DNA of 64,000 bases, taken from contig NZ_MWOK01000005.1 of NCBI RefSeq assembly GCF_012932145.1, positions 1 through 64,000 on the forward strand, written 5' to 3'. The position numbers and the translations under genes are program-made. The stretch comes from Acidovorax sp. SRB_14. Lineage in GTDB: Bacteria > Pseudomonadota > Gammaproteobacteria > Burkholderiales > Burkholderiaceae_C. The notes beneath the pieces are model-generated. The model was not told where the DNA came from, ran no database searches, and was given only the letters and a program-made list of their open reading frames with translations. Positions 17,710 through 27,182 of the stretch are shown here, piece after piece (the stretch's first letter is position 1; the number at the start of each line of letters is the position of its first letter).

Positions 17710-19485
17710 ATGAACCTCAACAACGTGCGCATGGGGCGCAAACTCTGGTCGATTCTTCTTGGCTTAACGCTGGCGATGCTGGCGCTGGGCTTGGGCCTAG
17801 TGGTGTATCTGGGGCAGATCAAAGACACAGTGGCCGAGAACGTTCAATTCAACGAAGAACGCATCACCTTGGCATTGCGCTGGCAGGGCATGACATCTCT
17901 GAACGTCGAGCGCGCCATCATTGCGGCCGTTTCCTCCGATGACACCACGACCGCGCAGTTGCAGCAGCTCGTGAAGGCCGGTATCAATGACATCACCGCG
18001 ATGCAGGAGAAGGTCACTGCCGCTGCGTTCTCTTCCGCAGACAAGCAGCAACTCGAGCGCATCGCCGCCGAGCGTGCGGCGATGCTCCAGTTCCATGCCC
18101 AGGCCCAGGAGGCCCGCAAGGGCGGAGACTTGGAGTCTGCGCGGCGAATTGTCGAAGAAAAGATGCGTCCTGCGGTGAGCAAGTACGTGGCGTCGCAAGA
18201 GGCGTTTGTGCAACTGCAGGAGCGCCAGCGAGATGAGGTCAAGCGAGTCGGTGCCGTTCAGTACAGCCGGGCCGAATGGATCGGCGCCGGGCTGGCCGCG
18301 GCGCTGATCGCGTTGGCAATGGGTCTCGCCGCAGCCATGGTGCGCTCCATCACCCAGCCCCTGCAGCGCGCCGTGGACCTGGCCGATGCGATTGCCGGCG
18401 GCGATCTCACGGCCGATGCGCACGACGACCGCAAGGACGAGCTGGGCCATCTGCTGCGCTCGCTCTCGGCCATGGCGGCGCGGCTGCGCGGCGTGGTCGG
18501 CGAAGTGCGTGCCGGGGTCGAGTCGGTGTCGTCCGCATCGACGCAAATTGCCATGGGCAACCAGGACCTGTCGGCGCGCACCGAGCAGACGGCCGCCAAC
18601 CTCGAAGAAACCGCGGCCAGCATGGAGGAGCTCACCGCCACGGTGACCCAGTCGGCCGACACCGCGCGCCAGGCCAACCAGCTTGCCTCGAATGCGGCGC
18701 AGGCGGCCACACGCGGCGGCGAGGTGGTGGGCCAGGTGGTTTCCAGCATGCAGCAAATCACCGACAGCTCGCGCAAGATCTCCGACATCATCGGCGTGAT
18801 CGATTCGATCGCGTTCCAGACCAACATCCTGGCGCTCAATGCCGCGGTGGAAGCCGCGCGCGCAGGCGAGCAGGGCCGCGGCTTTGCCGTGGTGGCCAGC
18901 GAAGTGCGCAACCTCGCGCAGCGCAGCGCCGAGGCGGCCAAGGAGATCAAGACGCTGATCGGCGCTTCGGTCGACAACGTCGAATCGGGTTCGCAGCAGG
19001 TTGCGCAGGCCGGCCAGAGCATGACCGAGATCGTGGCCAGCGTGCAGCGCGTGAGCGACCTGATCGGCGAGATCACCGCCTCGTCGACCGAGCAGCGCGA
19101 CGGCATCGCCCAGGTCAACCAGGCGGTCACCAATCTCGACCAGATGACGCAGCAGAACGCGGCCCTGGTCGAAGAGTCGACGGCCGCCGCCACGGCCATG
19201 CGCGACCAGGCCCAGCACCTGGCCAGCGTCGTTGCCGCGTTCAATGTGGGCGCGCAAGCCCCGGTCGTGGCCCGTGCCGTGCGCGCAGCGCCTGCGCGCG
19301 CGCCGCTGCCAAAGCCTGCGCCGGCACCCGCCGCGAAGGTGGCGGCTGCGCCCGTCGCGAAAGTGGCTGCGACTTCTGCCGGGCGGCCTGCCGCCGCGCG
19401 CGCCAACGCCCCGGCGCCGCGCATTGCGGCGCCTGCACCGCAGCCGGCCAAGGCCGGCGCGGACGACGACTGGGAAAGCTTCTGA
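17710..19485 (+). CDS. Methyl-accepting chemotaxis protein with C-terminal CheR-docking motif
   Basis: 591 aa. Start ATG 17710 is chosen because GGA lies 8 nt upstream and [13 protein letters not shown] is a typical chemoreceptor start; 17704 is an alternative. TM1 about 12-32, a periplasmic four-helix-type domain of about 150 residues, TM2 about 195-215, HAMP, then the signalling domain with [20 protein letters not shown]. After residue 515 comes an Ala/Pro/Lys-rich linker of about 75 residues ending in DDDWESF. The final W-x-x-F resembles the NWETF pentapeptide that docks CheR/CheB. Ligand unknown. Confidence 0.92.
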   Translation: MNLNNVRMGRKLWSILLGLTLAMLALGLGLVVYLGQIKDTVAENVQFNEERITLALRWQGMTSLNVERAIIAAVSSDDTTTAQLQQLVKAGINDITAMQEKVTAAAFSSADKQQLERIAAERAAMLQFHAQAQEARKGGDLESARRIVEEKMRPAVSKYVASQEAFVQLQERQRDEVKRVGAVQYSRAEWIGAGLAAALIALAMGLAAAMVRSITQPLQRAVDLADAIAGGDLTADAHDDRKDELGHLLRSLSAMAARLRGVVGEVRAGVESVSSASTQIAMGNQDLSARTEQTAANLEETAASMEELTATVTQSADTARQANQLASNAAQAATRGGEVVGQVVSSMQQITDSSRKISDIIGVIDSIAFQTNILALNAAVEAARAGEQGRGFAVVASEVRNLAQRSAEAAKEIKTLIGASVDNVESGSQQVAQAGQSMTEIVASVQRVSDLIGEITASSTEQRDGIAQVNQAVTNLDQMTQQNAALVEESTAAATAMRDQAQHLASVVAAFNVGAQAPVVARAVRAAPARAPLPKPAPAPAAKVAAAPVAKVAATSAGRPAAARANAPAPRIAAPAPQPAKAGADDDWESF

Positions 19486-19533
19486 TCCCGCGCCGGTGAG
19501 GGCGCTGCAGCGGCAGCACCCACTCACAATTCC

Positions 19534-19579
19534 ATAGCTACCAGCCCTTGCTGCACAAGGGCTGGTAGCTATTTTCTTT
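19534..19579. terminator. Long perfect hairpin between convergent genes (repeat copy C)
   Basis: 17-bp perfect stem: ATAGCTACCAGCCCTTG pairs with its complement around the loop CTGCA, followed on the plus strand by TTTCTTT. It lies between the ends of the chemoreceptor gene and recJ and can serve both strands. The left arm matches the core of the dispersed repeat, but here the right arm completes a palindrome instead of reading TAGAGGCC. Confidence 0.8.
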
Positions 19580-19591
19580 GCAAGACCAAAA

Positions 19592-21307
19592 TTAGGTCTG
19601 CGCGCCCTCGACCAGGAACTGCACCTTGCGCTCGCCCCGCCACTCGTTCACGTCGAGCCGGAAGGCCAGCAGCACGCGGCCGGGCAGCGGATCGGTGTGG
19701 CCGAACCAGATGCCGTCGACCGGAGCGCCCTGGTGCAGCAGCTTGAGTGAGAGGTGGTTGCGGCCTTCGCCCACCAGGCGCTGCGAGAGCACCTCGACTT
19801 CCTCGCTGAACGTGGGCGGCGCAAAGCCCTGGCCCCAGACTTCGCGGTGCAGCGTGTCCACCATGTCGGCGCGGCAGTATTCGGGCGCGAGCGGACCGTC
19901 CGTGTCGATCCGGCGCGTCAGCGTCGCGGCGTCCAGCCATTCGTGCGCGACCTGCGCCAGCGCCTGCTCGAAGACCTCGAACTGGTCGGCGGGCACGGTG
20001 CAGCCAGCGGCCATGGCGTGGCCGCCAAACTTGAGCAGCACGCCCGGGTGGCGCTTGGCCACCAGGTCGAGCGCATCGCGCAGATGGAAGCCGGCAATCG
20101 AGCGGCCCGAGCCCTTGAGCTCGTGCCCCCGGCCGCTCGCGCTGCTGGCGGCGAACACAAAAGCCGGGCGGTGCAATTTGTCCTTGATGCGCGAGGCCAC
20201 GATGCCGACCACGCCCTCGTGGAAGCCGGGGTCGAACACGCTGATGGCAGGCGGCGGCGCCTCGCCCTCGGCAAACAGGCTCTCGGCCATCAGCAGCGCC
20301 TGCTCGCGCATGCCGCCCTCGATCTCGCGGCGCTCGCGGTTGATCGCGTCGAGCGTGCGCGCCAGTTCGCCCGCGCGCCCTGCGTCGTCGGTCAGCAGGC
20401 ATTCGATGCCGATGGTCATGTCGGCCAGGCGCCCGGCGGCGTTGATGCGCGGGCCCAGGGCAAAGCCGAAGTCGAAGGTGGTCGCCGCCGCCGCCTTGCG
20501 CCCCGCCGCCGTGAACAGCGCGGCCACGCCCGCGGGCATGTGCCCGGCGCGGATGCGGCGCAGGCCCTGGGCGACGAGGCGGCGGTTGTTGGCGTCCAGG
20601 CGCACCACGTCGGCCACCGTGCCCAGCGCCACCAGCGGCAGCAGCGGGTCGAGCCTGGGCTGGCTCGCGGCATCGAAGACGCCGCGCGCGCGCAGCTCGG
20701 AGCGCAGCGCCAACAGCACGTAAAACATCACGCCCACGCCGGCCATGCTTTTGCTCTCGAAGTCGCACCCCGGCTGGTTGGGGTTGACGATGGCGTCGGC
20801 GGCGGGCAGCTGCGCGCCCGGCAGGTGGTGGTCGGTCACGAGCACGGAGAGGCCCAGCGCCTTGGCCTCGGCCACGCCGTCCACGCTGGCGATGCCGTTG
20901 TCGACGGTGACCAGCAGGTCGGCGCCGCGCTCCTTGACGCGCCGGGCGATCGGGGCGGTGAGGCCGTAGCCGTCGTTCACGCGGTCGGGCACGAGGTAGT
21001 CGACGTGCTGCGCGCCCAGCAGGCGCAGGCCGCGCACGGCCACGGCGCAGGCGGTGGCGCCGTCGCAGTCGTAGTCGGCGACGATGCACAGCCGCTGCTG
21101 CTGCGCGATGGCGTCGGCCAGCAGCCGCGCGGCGTCGGCGATGCCCTTGAGGCCCGCGGGTGGCAGCAGGCGCGCGAGGCCATCGTCGAGCTCGTCCTTG
21201 GCCGTGACGCCGCGCGCCGCGTACAGGCGCGCGAGCAGCGGGTGCACGCCGGCCTGCTCAAGCGCCCACGCGGCGCGCGGGGGGATGTCTCTCGCTACTA
21301 TCTTCAT
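19592..21307 (-). CDS. recJ: Single-stranded-DNA exonuclease RecJ
   Basis: 571 aa, normal length. 5'-3' ssDNA exonuclease of the DHH family, used in recombination and mismatch repair. Seen: VADYDCDGATA near residue 72, VTVDNGIAS near 130 and VTDHHLPG near 155 (the DHH motif), then DHHA1 and OB-like parts. Start ATG 21307 overlaps the stop of the RpfE-like gene (ATGA). The start codon lies inside a copy of the dispersed repeat; a 36-codon-longer frame is not supported. Confidence 0.95.
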   Translation of the reverse strand: MKIVARDIPPRAAWALEQAGVHPLLARLYAARGVTAKDELDDGLARLLPPAGLKGIADAARLLADAIAQQQRLCIVADYDCDGATACAVAVRGLRLLGAQHVDYLVPDRVNDGYGLTAPIARRVKERGADLLVTVDNGIASVDGVAEAKALGLSVLVTDHHLPGAQLPAADAIVNPNQPGCDFESKSMAGVGVMFYVLLALRSELRARGVFDAASQPRLDPLLPLVALGTVADVVRLDANNRRLVAQGLRRIRAGHMPAGVAALFTAAGRKAAAATTFDFGFALGPRINAAGRLADMTIGIECLLTDDAGRAGELARTLDAINRERREIEGGMREQALLMAESLFAEGEAPPPAISVFDPGFHEGVVGIVASRIKDKLHRPAFVFAASSASGRGHELKGSGRSIAGFHLRDALDLVAKRHPGVLLKFGGHAMAAGCTVPADQFEVFEQALAQVAHEWLDAATLTRRIDTDGPLAPEYCRADMVDTLHREVWGQGFAPPTFSEEVEVLSQRLVGEGRNHLSLKLLHQGAPVDGIWFGHTDPLPGRVLLAFRLDVNEWRGERKVQFLVEGAQT

Positions 21308-21358
21308 AGCTGCTCGCGCACGCTGGCAAAGCGCTGGGGGCTGAAAATGCTTGAAACC
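21294..21358 (+). repeat. Dispersed short repeat, copy D
   Basis: Plus orientation: CTACTATCTTCATAGCTGCT, then CAAAGCGCTGGGGGCTGAAA. It covers the recJ start codon and the last 18 codons of the RpfE-like gene, so it is translated on the opposite strand. Confidence 0.55.
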
Positions 21359-22269
21359 TTTTGCCGCAGGCTGCGCGGCGCTGAGTGCCACGACAGCGCG
21401 CCGCGCTCGCCGCACAGCGTGAGCTGCGCCGCGCCGCCGCGCGCCACATAGGCGCCGAGCTGGGCGATCGGGCCGGCGTCAAGCTGCTGCCAGGCGCCGG
21501 CCCAGGCGTCCCAGTCTTCGCGCAGCGCGGGGCCGCGCAGCGACAGCTCCAGCGTGGGCGCCGCAGCGGGGGCAGCGGGCGCACCGGCCGGCAGCCCGCC
21601 CGTGCCGTGCACCCAGAACGCGTTCACCGGGGGCAGGCCGCGCGCTTCGCGCTCGGCGTTGAAGGCGTGGGTGTAGAGCAGCATCTGCACTTCGCTGTGC
21701 AGGCGGCGCAGGCCGGCGGCCTGCGCGCTGGCGGGCATCCAGGCGCGCACATCGCGGTGCAGCACGCGCTCGAGCGAGGCGCTCGCCAGGCCCGCGAACA
21801 CCGCGCCGTGCGCGAGCCAGCGCGTGGGCTGGTCGTAGTGCAGCGCGATGCCGTCCTCGGCAAACCACGGTGCCACCACGTCCAGCAGCGCGCGCGAGGC
21901 GGCCTCGTCGAGCCCCAGGCGGGCCGGGTCTTCGAGCGTGACATGGTCGGTGCGCACCTGCCAGTGGCATGGCGTGACGAAGGCCCAGGCGGCATCGTGC
22001 GGGGCCGCCGGAGCGTCCGCGCCCAGCCCGCGCACATGCCAGGCCGCCCAGGGAATGAGACCGCCGGCATCGGGCAGGCCGCTGGCGCGCGCCAGGGCAC
22101 GCTCGTGCGGGGTGGCGGGATTTTCTTCGTCGTCCAGGTCGCTGGCCAGAGGCGTCAGGCGGGCCAGCAGCCGGTCGAGCTGGGGCAGGGCCAGGCCGGC
22201 CAGCGCCTGCTGGCCGGCCGGTGAGTGGAGCGCCGCATAGGGCACGAGCAAATGGGTGGTGTCCGACAT
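21304..22269 (-). CDS. RpfE-like protein encoded next to recJ
   Basis: 321 aa, probably cytoplasmic, no membrane segment. It resembles the RpfE-type proteins sometimes annotated as phosphoglycerate mutase: MSDTTHLLVPYAALHSPAG start, DDEENPATPHERALA near residue 45, AAWHVRG and HWQVRTDHVTLEDP in the middle, and a WVHGTGGLP segment near residue 235. In Xanthomonas rpfE also adjoins recJ. The molecular function is not established. Start 22269; on the minus strand CAAAAT ends 6 nt before the ATG. The last residues are encoded by repeat copy D. Confidence 0.7.
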   Translation of the reverse strand: MSDTTHLLVPYAALHSPAGQQALAGLALPQLDRLLARLTPLASDLDDEENPATPHERALARASGLPDAGGLIPWAAWHVRGLGADAPAAPHDAAWAFVTPCHWQVRTDHVTLEDPARLGLDEAASRALLDVVAPWFAEDGIALHYDQPTRWLAHGAVFAGLASASLERVLHRDVRAWMPASAQAAGLRRLHSEVQMLLYTHAFNAEREARGLPPVNAFWVHGTGGLPAGAPAAPAAAPTLELSLRGPALREDWDAWAGAWQQLDAGPIAQLGAYVARGGAAQLTLCGERGALSWHSAPRSLRQKVSSIFSPQRFASVREQL

Positions 22270-22289
22270 GGCGGTATTTTGCGGGATGC

Positions 22290-22295
22290 CACAAT
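22290..22295 (+). promoter_or_regulatory. -10-like box before lolC, divergent with the RpfE-like gene
   Basis: CACAAT ends 9 nt before the lolC ATG. The opposing CAAAAT (minus strand, 22281-22276) lies 6 nt before the RpfE-like ATG. The whole divergent spacer is 35 bp, with no Shine-Dalgarno for either gene. Confidence 0.4.
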
Positions 22296-22304
22296 CGCGG
22301 GCAC

Positions 22305-23558
22305 ATGCAAATTCCCTACGAACTCGCCCTGGGCTGGCGCTACACGCGGGCCGGGCGCGCCACACGGCGCAATGGTTTCATCTCCTTCATCTCGGGCGTC
22401 TCCATGCTGGGCATTGCGCTTGGCGTGGCGGCGCTCATCATCGTGCTGAGCGTGATGAACGGTTTCCAGAAAGAAGTGCGCGACCGCATGCTCAGCGTGG
22501 TCTCGCACATCGAGATCTTTGCGCCTGGCGGAGCGGCGCTGCCCGACATGGCGCGCACGATGGCCGAGGCCCGGCGCAACCCGCAGGTGGTGGGCGCGGC
22601 GCCGTTCGTAGCCGCGCAGGCGCTGCTGGCGCGCGGCGAGGACATGAAGGGCGTGCTGGTGCGCGGCATCGACCCGGCGCACGAGGCCGAGGTGACCGAA
22701 CTCGCCTCCGCCAACGCCGCCGCGGTCGCGCAGCTGGTGCCCGGCGAATTCCGCGTGGTGCTCGGTGTCGAGCTCGCGCGCGCACTGGGCGTGCGCACCG
22801 GCGACGCCGTGACGCTGATCGCGCCCAGCGGCCAGGTCACGCCCGCCGGCGTCGTGCCGCGCCTCAAGCAGATGACGGTGGCCGGTACCTTTGACTCGGG
22901 CCACTACGAATACGACTCGGCCCTGGTGCTGCTGCACCACGACGATGCGCAGCGCATCTTCCGCCTCGAAGGCCCGACGGGCATCCGCCTCAAGCTCAAG
23001 GACCTGCACCAGGCGCGCGCCGTCGCCTACGAGCTGGCGGGCAGCCTCAGCGGCGACCTGCTGATCCGCGACTGGACGCAGCAGAACAAGACCTGGTTCG
23101 CCGCCGTCGAGCTCGAAAAACGCATGATGTTCATCATCCTCACGCTGATCGTGGCCGTGGCCGCGTTCAACCTCGTCTCCACGCTGGTCATGACCGTCAC
23201 CGACAAGCGCGCCGACATCGCCATCCTGCGCACGCTGGGCGCGAGCCCGCAGAGCATCATGGGCATCTTTGTCGTGCAGGGCGCGATGGTGGGCGTGATT
23301 GGCACGCTCAGCGGGCTGCTGCTGGGCCTGGCGATCGCGGTCAATATCGACGTGATCGTGCCGGCGATCGAGCATCTGCTCAACGCCAGCTTCCTGCCCA
23401 AGGACATCTACCTGATCAGCAAAATGCCCAGCGACCCGCAGACCAGCGACATCGCGCCGATTGCCGTCATTTCCCTGGTGCTGTCCTTCCTGGCCACGCT
23501 GTACCCGAGCTGGCGCGCCAGCCGGGTCAACCCCGCGGAGGCCCTTCGCTATGAATAA
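22305..23558 (+). CDS. lolC: Lipoprotein-releasing ABC transporter permease LolC/LolE
   Basis: 417 aa. Inner-membrane permease that extracts lipoproteins for LolA. TM1 about residues 23-48 after the typical [12 protein letters not shown] start, a large periplasmic MacB-like domain (about 50-265), then three membrane segments in the FtsX-like domain (about 270-405) ending in [16 protein letters not shown] single LolC/E-type gene is present instead of separate lolC and lolE, as in many betaproteobacteria (LolF-like arrangement). Overlaps lolD by 8 bp. Confidence 0.94.
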   Translation: MQIPYELALGWRYTRAGRATRRNGFISFISGVSMLGIALGVAALIIVLSVMNGFQKEVRDRMLSVVSHIEIFAPGGAALPDMARTMAEARRNPQVVGAAPFVAAQALLARGEDMKGVLVRGIDPAHEAEVTELASANAAAVAQLVPGEFRVVLGVELARALGVRTGDAVTLIAPSGQVTPAGVVPRLKQMTVAGTFDSGHYEYDSALVLLHHDDAQRIFRLEGPTGIRLKLKDLHQARAVAYELAGSLSGDLLIRDWTQQNKTWFAAVELEKRMMFIILTLIVAVAAFNLVSTLVMTVTDKRADIAILRTLGASPQSIMGIFVVQGAMVGVIGTLSGLLLGLAIAVNIDVIVPAIEHLLNASFLPKDIYLISKMPSDPQTSDIAPIAVISLVLSFLATLYPSWRASRVNPAEALRYE

Positions 23559-23607
23559 TGTAGCTATCAGCGCGCGTCCCATAAGCGCTGAACGCCAAAA
23601 TGGCGTC
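23551..23607 (+). repeat. Dispersed short repeat, copy E, forming the LolD N-terminus
   Basis: Plus orientation: ATGTAGCTATCAGCGC, CATAAGCGCTGAACGCC, then AAAATGGC. It starts exactly at the lolD ATG and spans the lolC stop codon. Confidence 0.7.
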
Positions 23608-24297
23608 AACAACGGCGTGGTGCTGCAGGCGCGCGGCCTGACCAAGCGCTTCACCGAGGGGCGCCTGGACGTGACGGTGCTGCACGGCGTCGACCTCGAC
23701 GTCTACGCGGGCGAGACACTGGCCATCGTCGGCGCCTCGGGCTCGGGCAAGAGCACGCTGCTGCATCTGCTGGGTGCGCTCGATGCGCCCACGGCCGGCA
23801 CCGTGGAGCTGCTGGGCCAGAACCTGGCGCAGCGCTCGGCCGCGCAGCAGGGCGTGCTGCGCAACCAGCACCTGGGCTTTGTCTACCAGTTCCACCACCT
23901 GCTGCCCGAATTCAGTGCGCTCGACAACGTCGCCATGCCGCTGCGCATCCGCCGCCTGCCGTACGCCGAATGCACGCGCCAGGCCGCGCAGATGCTGGCC
24001 CATGTCGGCCTGACCGAGCGCGTGCACCACCGCCCGGCCGAGCTCTCGGGCGGCGAGCGCCAGCGCGTGGCGATCGCGCGCGCGCTGGTCACGCAGCCCG
24101 CCTGCGTGCTGGCCGACGAGCCCACCGGCAACCTCGACCGCGCCACGGCCGAGGGCGTGTTCCAGCACATGCTGGCGCTGGCACGCGAGCAGGGCACGGC
24201 GTTCGTCCTGGTGACGCACGACGAGACGCTGGCCGCGCGCTGCGACCGGCAGCTGCGCCTGGAGGCAGGCCGCCTGGTGCAGGCCGCCCGGGGTTAA
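23551..24297 (+). CDS. lolD: Lipoprotein-releasing ABC transporter ATPase LolD
   Basis: 248 aa. ATPase partner of the Lol permease. Walker [15 protein letters not shown], signature [15 protein letters not shown], Walker [13 protein letters not shown] and the H-loop VLVTHDE are all present. Start ATG 23551 lies in the lolC stop (TATGAATAA). The first roughly 20 residues ([19 protein letters not shown]) precede the usual LolD start and are encoded entirely by a copy of the dispersed repeat. An alternative start downstream of the repeat is GTG at 23620. Confidence 0.95.
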   Translation: MNNVAISARPISAERQNGVNNGVVLQARGLTKRFTEGRLDVTVLHGVDLDVYAGETLAIVGASGSGKSTLLHLLGALDAPTAGTVELLGQNLAQRSAAQQGVLRNQHLGFVYQFHHLLPEFSALDNVAMPLRIRRLPYAECTRQAAQMLAHVGLTERVHHRPAELSGGERQRVAIARALVTQPACVLADEPTGNLDRATAEGVFQHMLALAREQGTAFVLVTHDETLAARCDRQLRLEAGRLVQAARG

Positions 24298-24302
24298 GCG
24301 CC

Positions 24303-24635
24303 ATGCACGCCTACCTCGCGCTGGGCATCGCCATCGTGGCCGAGGTGGTCGCCACCTCGGCGCTCAAGGCCAGCGCGGGGTTCACCCGCCTCGGGCCGTC
24401 GGCCATCGTGGTGGCGGGCTATGGCACGGCGTTCTATTGCCTCTCGCTCACGCTGCAGACCGTGCCCGTGGGCGTGGCCTACGCCATCTGGTCGGGCCTG
24501 GGCATCGTGCTGGTCACGGTGGCGGGCTTCGTTCTGTACCGCCAGAGCGTGGACGCGCCGGCGCTGCTGGGCATGGCGCTGATCGTGGCCGGCGTCGCCG
24601 TGATCCAGCTGTTTTCCAAGACCGCCGCGCACTGA
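24303..24635 (+). CDS. Small multidrug resistance (SMR/EmrE-type) transporter
   Basis: 110 aa, four membrane helices. The essential membrane Glu14 is present in AIVAEVVATSALKAS, and the signature YGTAFYCLSLTL, VGVAYAIWSGLG and the GMALIVAGV segment fit the EmrE/Sug branch. SMR dimers export cationic compounds by proton exchange; some export guanidinium. Substrate unknown. It starts 5 bp after the lolD stop, so it may be co-transcribed, and is 75 bp before kup. Confidence 0.92.
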   Translation: MHAYLALGIAIVAEVVATSALKASAGFTRLGPSAIVVAGYGTAFYCLSLTLQTVPVGVAYAIWSGLGIVLVTVAGFVLYRQSVDAPALLGMALIVAGVAVIQLFSKTAAH

Positions 24636-24710
24636 CAAAAAAGCGCCGCCGCCTTGACGCTGGAGCCCATCCCCGAGACGATCGGGCATCCACCTCCACC
24701 GATTGCCGCC

Positions 24711-26591
24711 ATGCAACCCCACCAGCAACGACAGGGCCAAGGCATGCTCACCCTTGGCGCTCTGGGCGTCGTCTATGGCGACATCGGCACCAGCCCGCTC
24801 TACACCATGAAAGAGGTGCTCAATCCGGCCAATGGCGTGCGGCTGGACGCCACCGACATCATCGGCGCCGTCTCGGTCATTTTCTGGATGCTGATGCTGG
24901 TGGTGACGCTGAAGTACGTGGTGCTCATCCTGCGCGCCGACAACCGCGGCGAAGGCGGCATCATGGCCTTGACCGCGCTGGCAGCGCGCGCTGCCGGCAG
25001 CACAGCACAGCGCCGGCGCGCGCTGCTGCTGACGGGCGTTTTCGGCGCCGCGCTCTTCTATGGCGACAGCGTCATCACACCGGCGATCTCGGTGCTCGGC
25101 GCGGTCGAAGGGCTGCAGATCGCGACGCCGGCCTTCAAGGCCTATGTGCTGCCGATCTCCGCGGTGGTGCTGGTCGCCCTGTTCGTAGTACAACGCCGCG
25201 GCACGGCGACCGTGGGGGCGCTGTTCGGGCCGGTGATGCTGGTGTGGTTCGGCGTGCTCGCGGTCACCGGGGGCCTGCAGATCACCCAGATGCCGGAGAT
25301 TCTGGCCGCGCTGAACCCGGTGCACGGCGTGCGCTTCCTGCAGGCGCGCGGCTGGGAGCTGTTCGTGGTCATGGGCTCGATCGTGCTGGCGCTGACCGGC
25401 GCCGAGGCGCTCTATGCCGACATGGGGCATTTTGGCAAGCGCCCGATCCGGCTGGCCTGGACGGCCCTGGTGCTGCCGGCGCTGGCGCTCAACTACCTGG
25501 GCCAGGGCGCCTTGCTGATGCGCGACCCGGCGGCGCTGGAGAACCCTTTCTTCCACCTCTTCCCCGACGCCTGGCTGTTGCCCACCGTGCTGCTGGCGAC
25601 CTTCGCTTCGGTGATCGCGTCGCAGGCCGTGATCTCGGGCGCGTTCTCGCTCACCAAGGAGGCCATCCAGCTGGGGTTGTTGCCGCGGATGCGCGTGCAG
25701 TTCACTTCGGCGCAGGCCATGGGGCAGATCTACCTGCCGACCGTCAACTGGGTGTTGCTCGTCGCCGTGCTGCTGGCGGTGTTCGGCTTCGGCAGCTCGT
25801 CGGCCCTGGCATCGGCCTACGGGATTGCGGTCACGGTCACGATGTTCATCACCACCGTGTTGACCTTCTTCGTCGTGCGCCATGCCTGGCACTATCCGCT
25901 GCCGGTGGCGCTGGCCGCAACCGGCCTGTTTCTGGTCGTGGATGCGGTGCTGGTCGTTTCCTGCGCGCTCAAGTTCATGCAAGGTGGCTGGTTTCCGCTC
26001 ACGCTGGGGCTTGCGCTGTTCGCCGTGATGGCGACGTGGCGGCGCGGGCGCGAATGCCTGGCCGAACAGATCCGTGCCGAAGCGCTGGAGTTGCAGCCCT
26101 TCATCGCGTCGCTGGCCGGCGAGGGCGCGCTGCCGCGCTCTGAGCGCACAGCCATCTACCCCACGGCCCATCCCGACATGGTGCCGCCGGCGCTGCTGCA
26201 CAACCTCAAGCACTACCAGGTGCTGCATGTGCGCAACGTGGTGCTGAAGGTGCGTTTTCTGGAAGAGCCCTGGGTGCCGGCCGAGCAGCGCGTGCAGGTC
26301 ACCGCTTTGCCCGGCGGCTTCTGGCAGGTGCAGGTGGACTACGGCTTCAAGGACGAGCCCGACATTCCGGCCGCGCTGGCGCTGTGCCACGGCCAGGGAC
26401 TGGACCTGGACCCCTTCCAGGTGTCGTACTTCCTCAGCCGCGAACTGGTGGTGCCGACGGGCGGTGCCGCCATGGCGCCTTGGCGCAGCCGCATGTTTGC
26501 CGCCATGTCGCGCAACGCCGGGAGCGCGGCCGACTATTTCCGGCTGCCCAACAACTGCGTCATCGAACTGGGCTCGCGCGTGCAGCTTTGA
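24711..26591 (+). CDS. kup: Kup-type low-affinity potassium transporter
   Basis: 626 aa, matching Kup (E. coli 622 aa). Kup/HAK/KT proton-coupled K+ uptake. The conserved first helix [20 protein letters not shown], then [31 protein letters not shown]-like region and about 12 helices to residue 445, followed by a cytoplasmic C-terminal domain with [14 protein letters not shown] 24711 is preferred; a TTG at 24654 would add 19 poorly conserved residues. No clear ribosome-binding site for either. Confidence 0.94.
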   Translation: MQPHQQRQGQGMLTLGALGVVYGDIGTSPLYTMKEVLNPANGVRLDATDIIGAVSVIFWMLMLVVTLKYVVLILRADNRGEGGIMALTALAARAAGSTAQRRRALLLTGVFGAALFYGDSVITPAISVLGAVEGLQIATPAFKAYVLPISAVVLVALFVVQRRGTATVGALFGPVMLVWFGVLAVTGGLQITQMPEILAALNPVHGVRFLQARGWELFVVMGSIVLALTGAEALYADMGHFGKRPIRLAWTALVLPALALNYLGQGALLMRDPAALENPFFHLFPDAWLLPTVLLATFASVIASQAVISGAFSLTKEAIQLGLLPRMRVQFTSAQAMGQIYLPTVNWVLLVAVLLAVFGFGSSSALASAYGIAVTVTMFITTVLTFFVVRHAWHYPLPVALAATGLFLVVDAVLVVSCALKFMQGGWFPLTLGLALFAVMATWRRGRECLAEQIRAEALELQPFIASLAGEGALPRSERTAIYPTAHPDMVPPALLHNLKHYQVLHVRNVVLKVRFLEEPWVPAEQRVQVTALPGGFWQVQVDYGFKDEPDIPAALALCHGQGLDLDPFQVSYFLSRELVVPTGGAAMAPWRSRMFAAMSRNAGSAADYFRLPNNCVIELGSRVQL

Positions 26592-26640
26592 AGGCCCACC
26601 GCACCGCACGCCGCCCGCGCGTTGCGGCATGATCGCCGCC

Positions 26641-26907
26641 ATGCCGTGCTGGATCGACACCCATTGCCACCTCGATGCGCCCGAGTTCGCGCACGATGTG
26701 GATGCGGTGCGCGCGCAGGCGCGCGCGCAGGACGTGCAGCACCTGGTGATTCCGGGCGTCGAGCTGGCCCATGCGCAGGCCGTGCGCCAGCTCGCGCAGC
26801 GCCATGGCGACAGCTATGCGATTGGCATCTACCCGCTCTACACGGGCCGCGCGGGCGATGGCGACGTGGCCGCGCTCGCGCAGGTGCTGCAGGCCCACCA
26901 CAACGAT
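26641..26907 (+). pseudogene. TatD-family DNase, N-terminal fragment
   Basis: About 89 codons closely similar to the start of the intact TatD at 31346 (both have CWIDTHCHLDAPEF or AWIDTHCHLDAPEF and QRHGDSYAIGIYPLYTG or NRHGDSYALGIHPLCTG). Homology ends after LAQVLQAHHNDP; the remaining two thirds, including the catalytic Glu and Asp, are missing. Beyond about 26907 the DNA belongs to a gene on the opposite strand. The reading frame continues by chance to 27318 and should not be annotated as one protein. ATG 26629 is an alternative start. Confidence 0.85.
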
Positions 26908-27110
26908 CCGTCGTGCTTGCCGGCCTTGTGCTGGACTTCGCCGTCCGCGCGCAACTGCTTGACCTTGGCTGCGTTGTCGGCGATCAGCGTCGGGTTGGCC
27001 GCCAGCTTGGTGTCGATGGCCTTCATTTCGTTGGGGCAGCTATGGGCCAGCGCGATGCCGGCCGCGAGGGTGAGCAGCACCAGCGCTGACGCTTTGGTCA
27101 GAGAACGCAT
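26838..27110 (-). pseudogene. Small secreted protein, truncated and read through into tatD DNA
   Basis: 90-aa frame starting at 27110 behind an excellent AGGAG at 27121-27117. Signal peptide MRSLTKASALVLLTLAAG...ALA, then CPNEMKAIDTKLAANPTL...VKQLRADGEVQHKAGKHDGS. This core matches, from memory, a family of small exported proteins about 80-90 aa long that end with a short helical tail. Here the tail is replaced after KHDGS by residues encoded on the antisense strand of the tatD fragment (LWWACSTC...). The join is at about 26903-26912. Function of the family unknown to me. Confidence 0.65.
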
Positions 27111-27182
27111 CACAGTCTCCTTTGGGTTCACGCCACGCCGCTTCTGGACCGGCGCGACGCTTGCGTCTGCGGTGCCCGGGGC

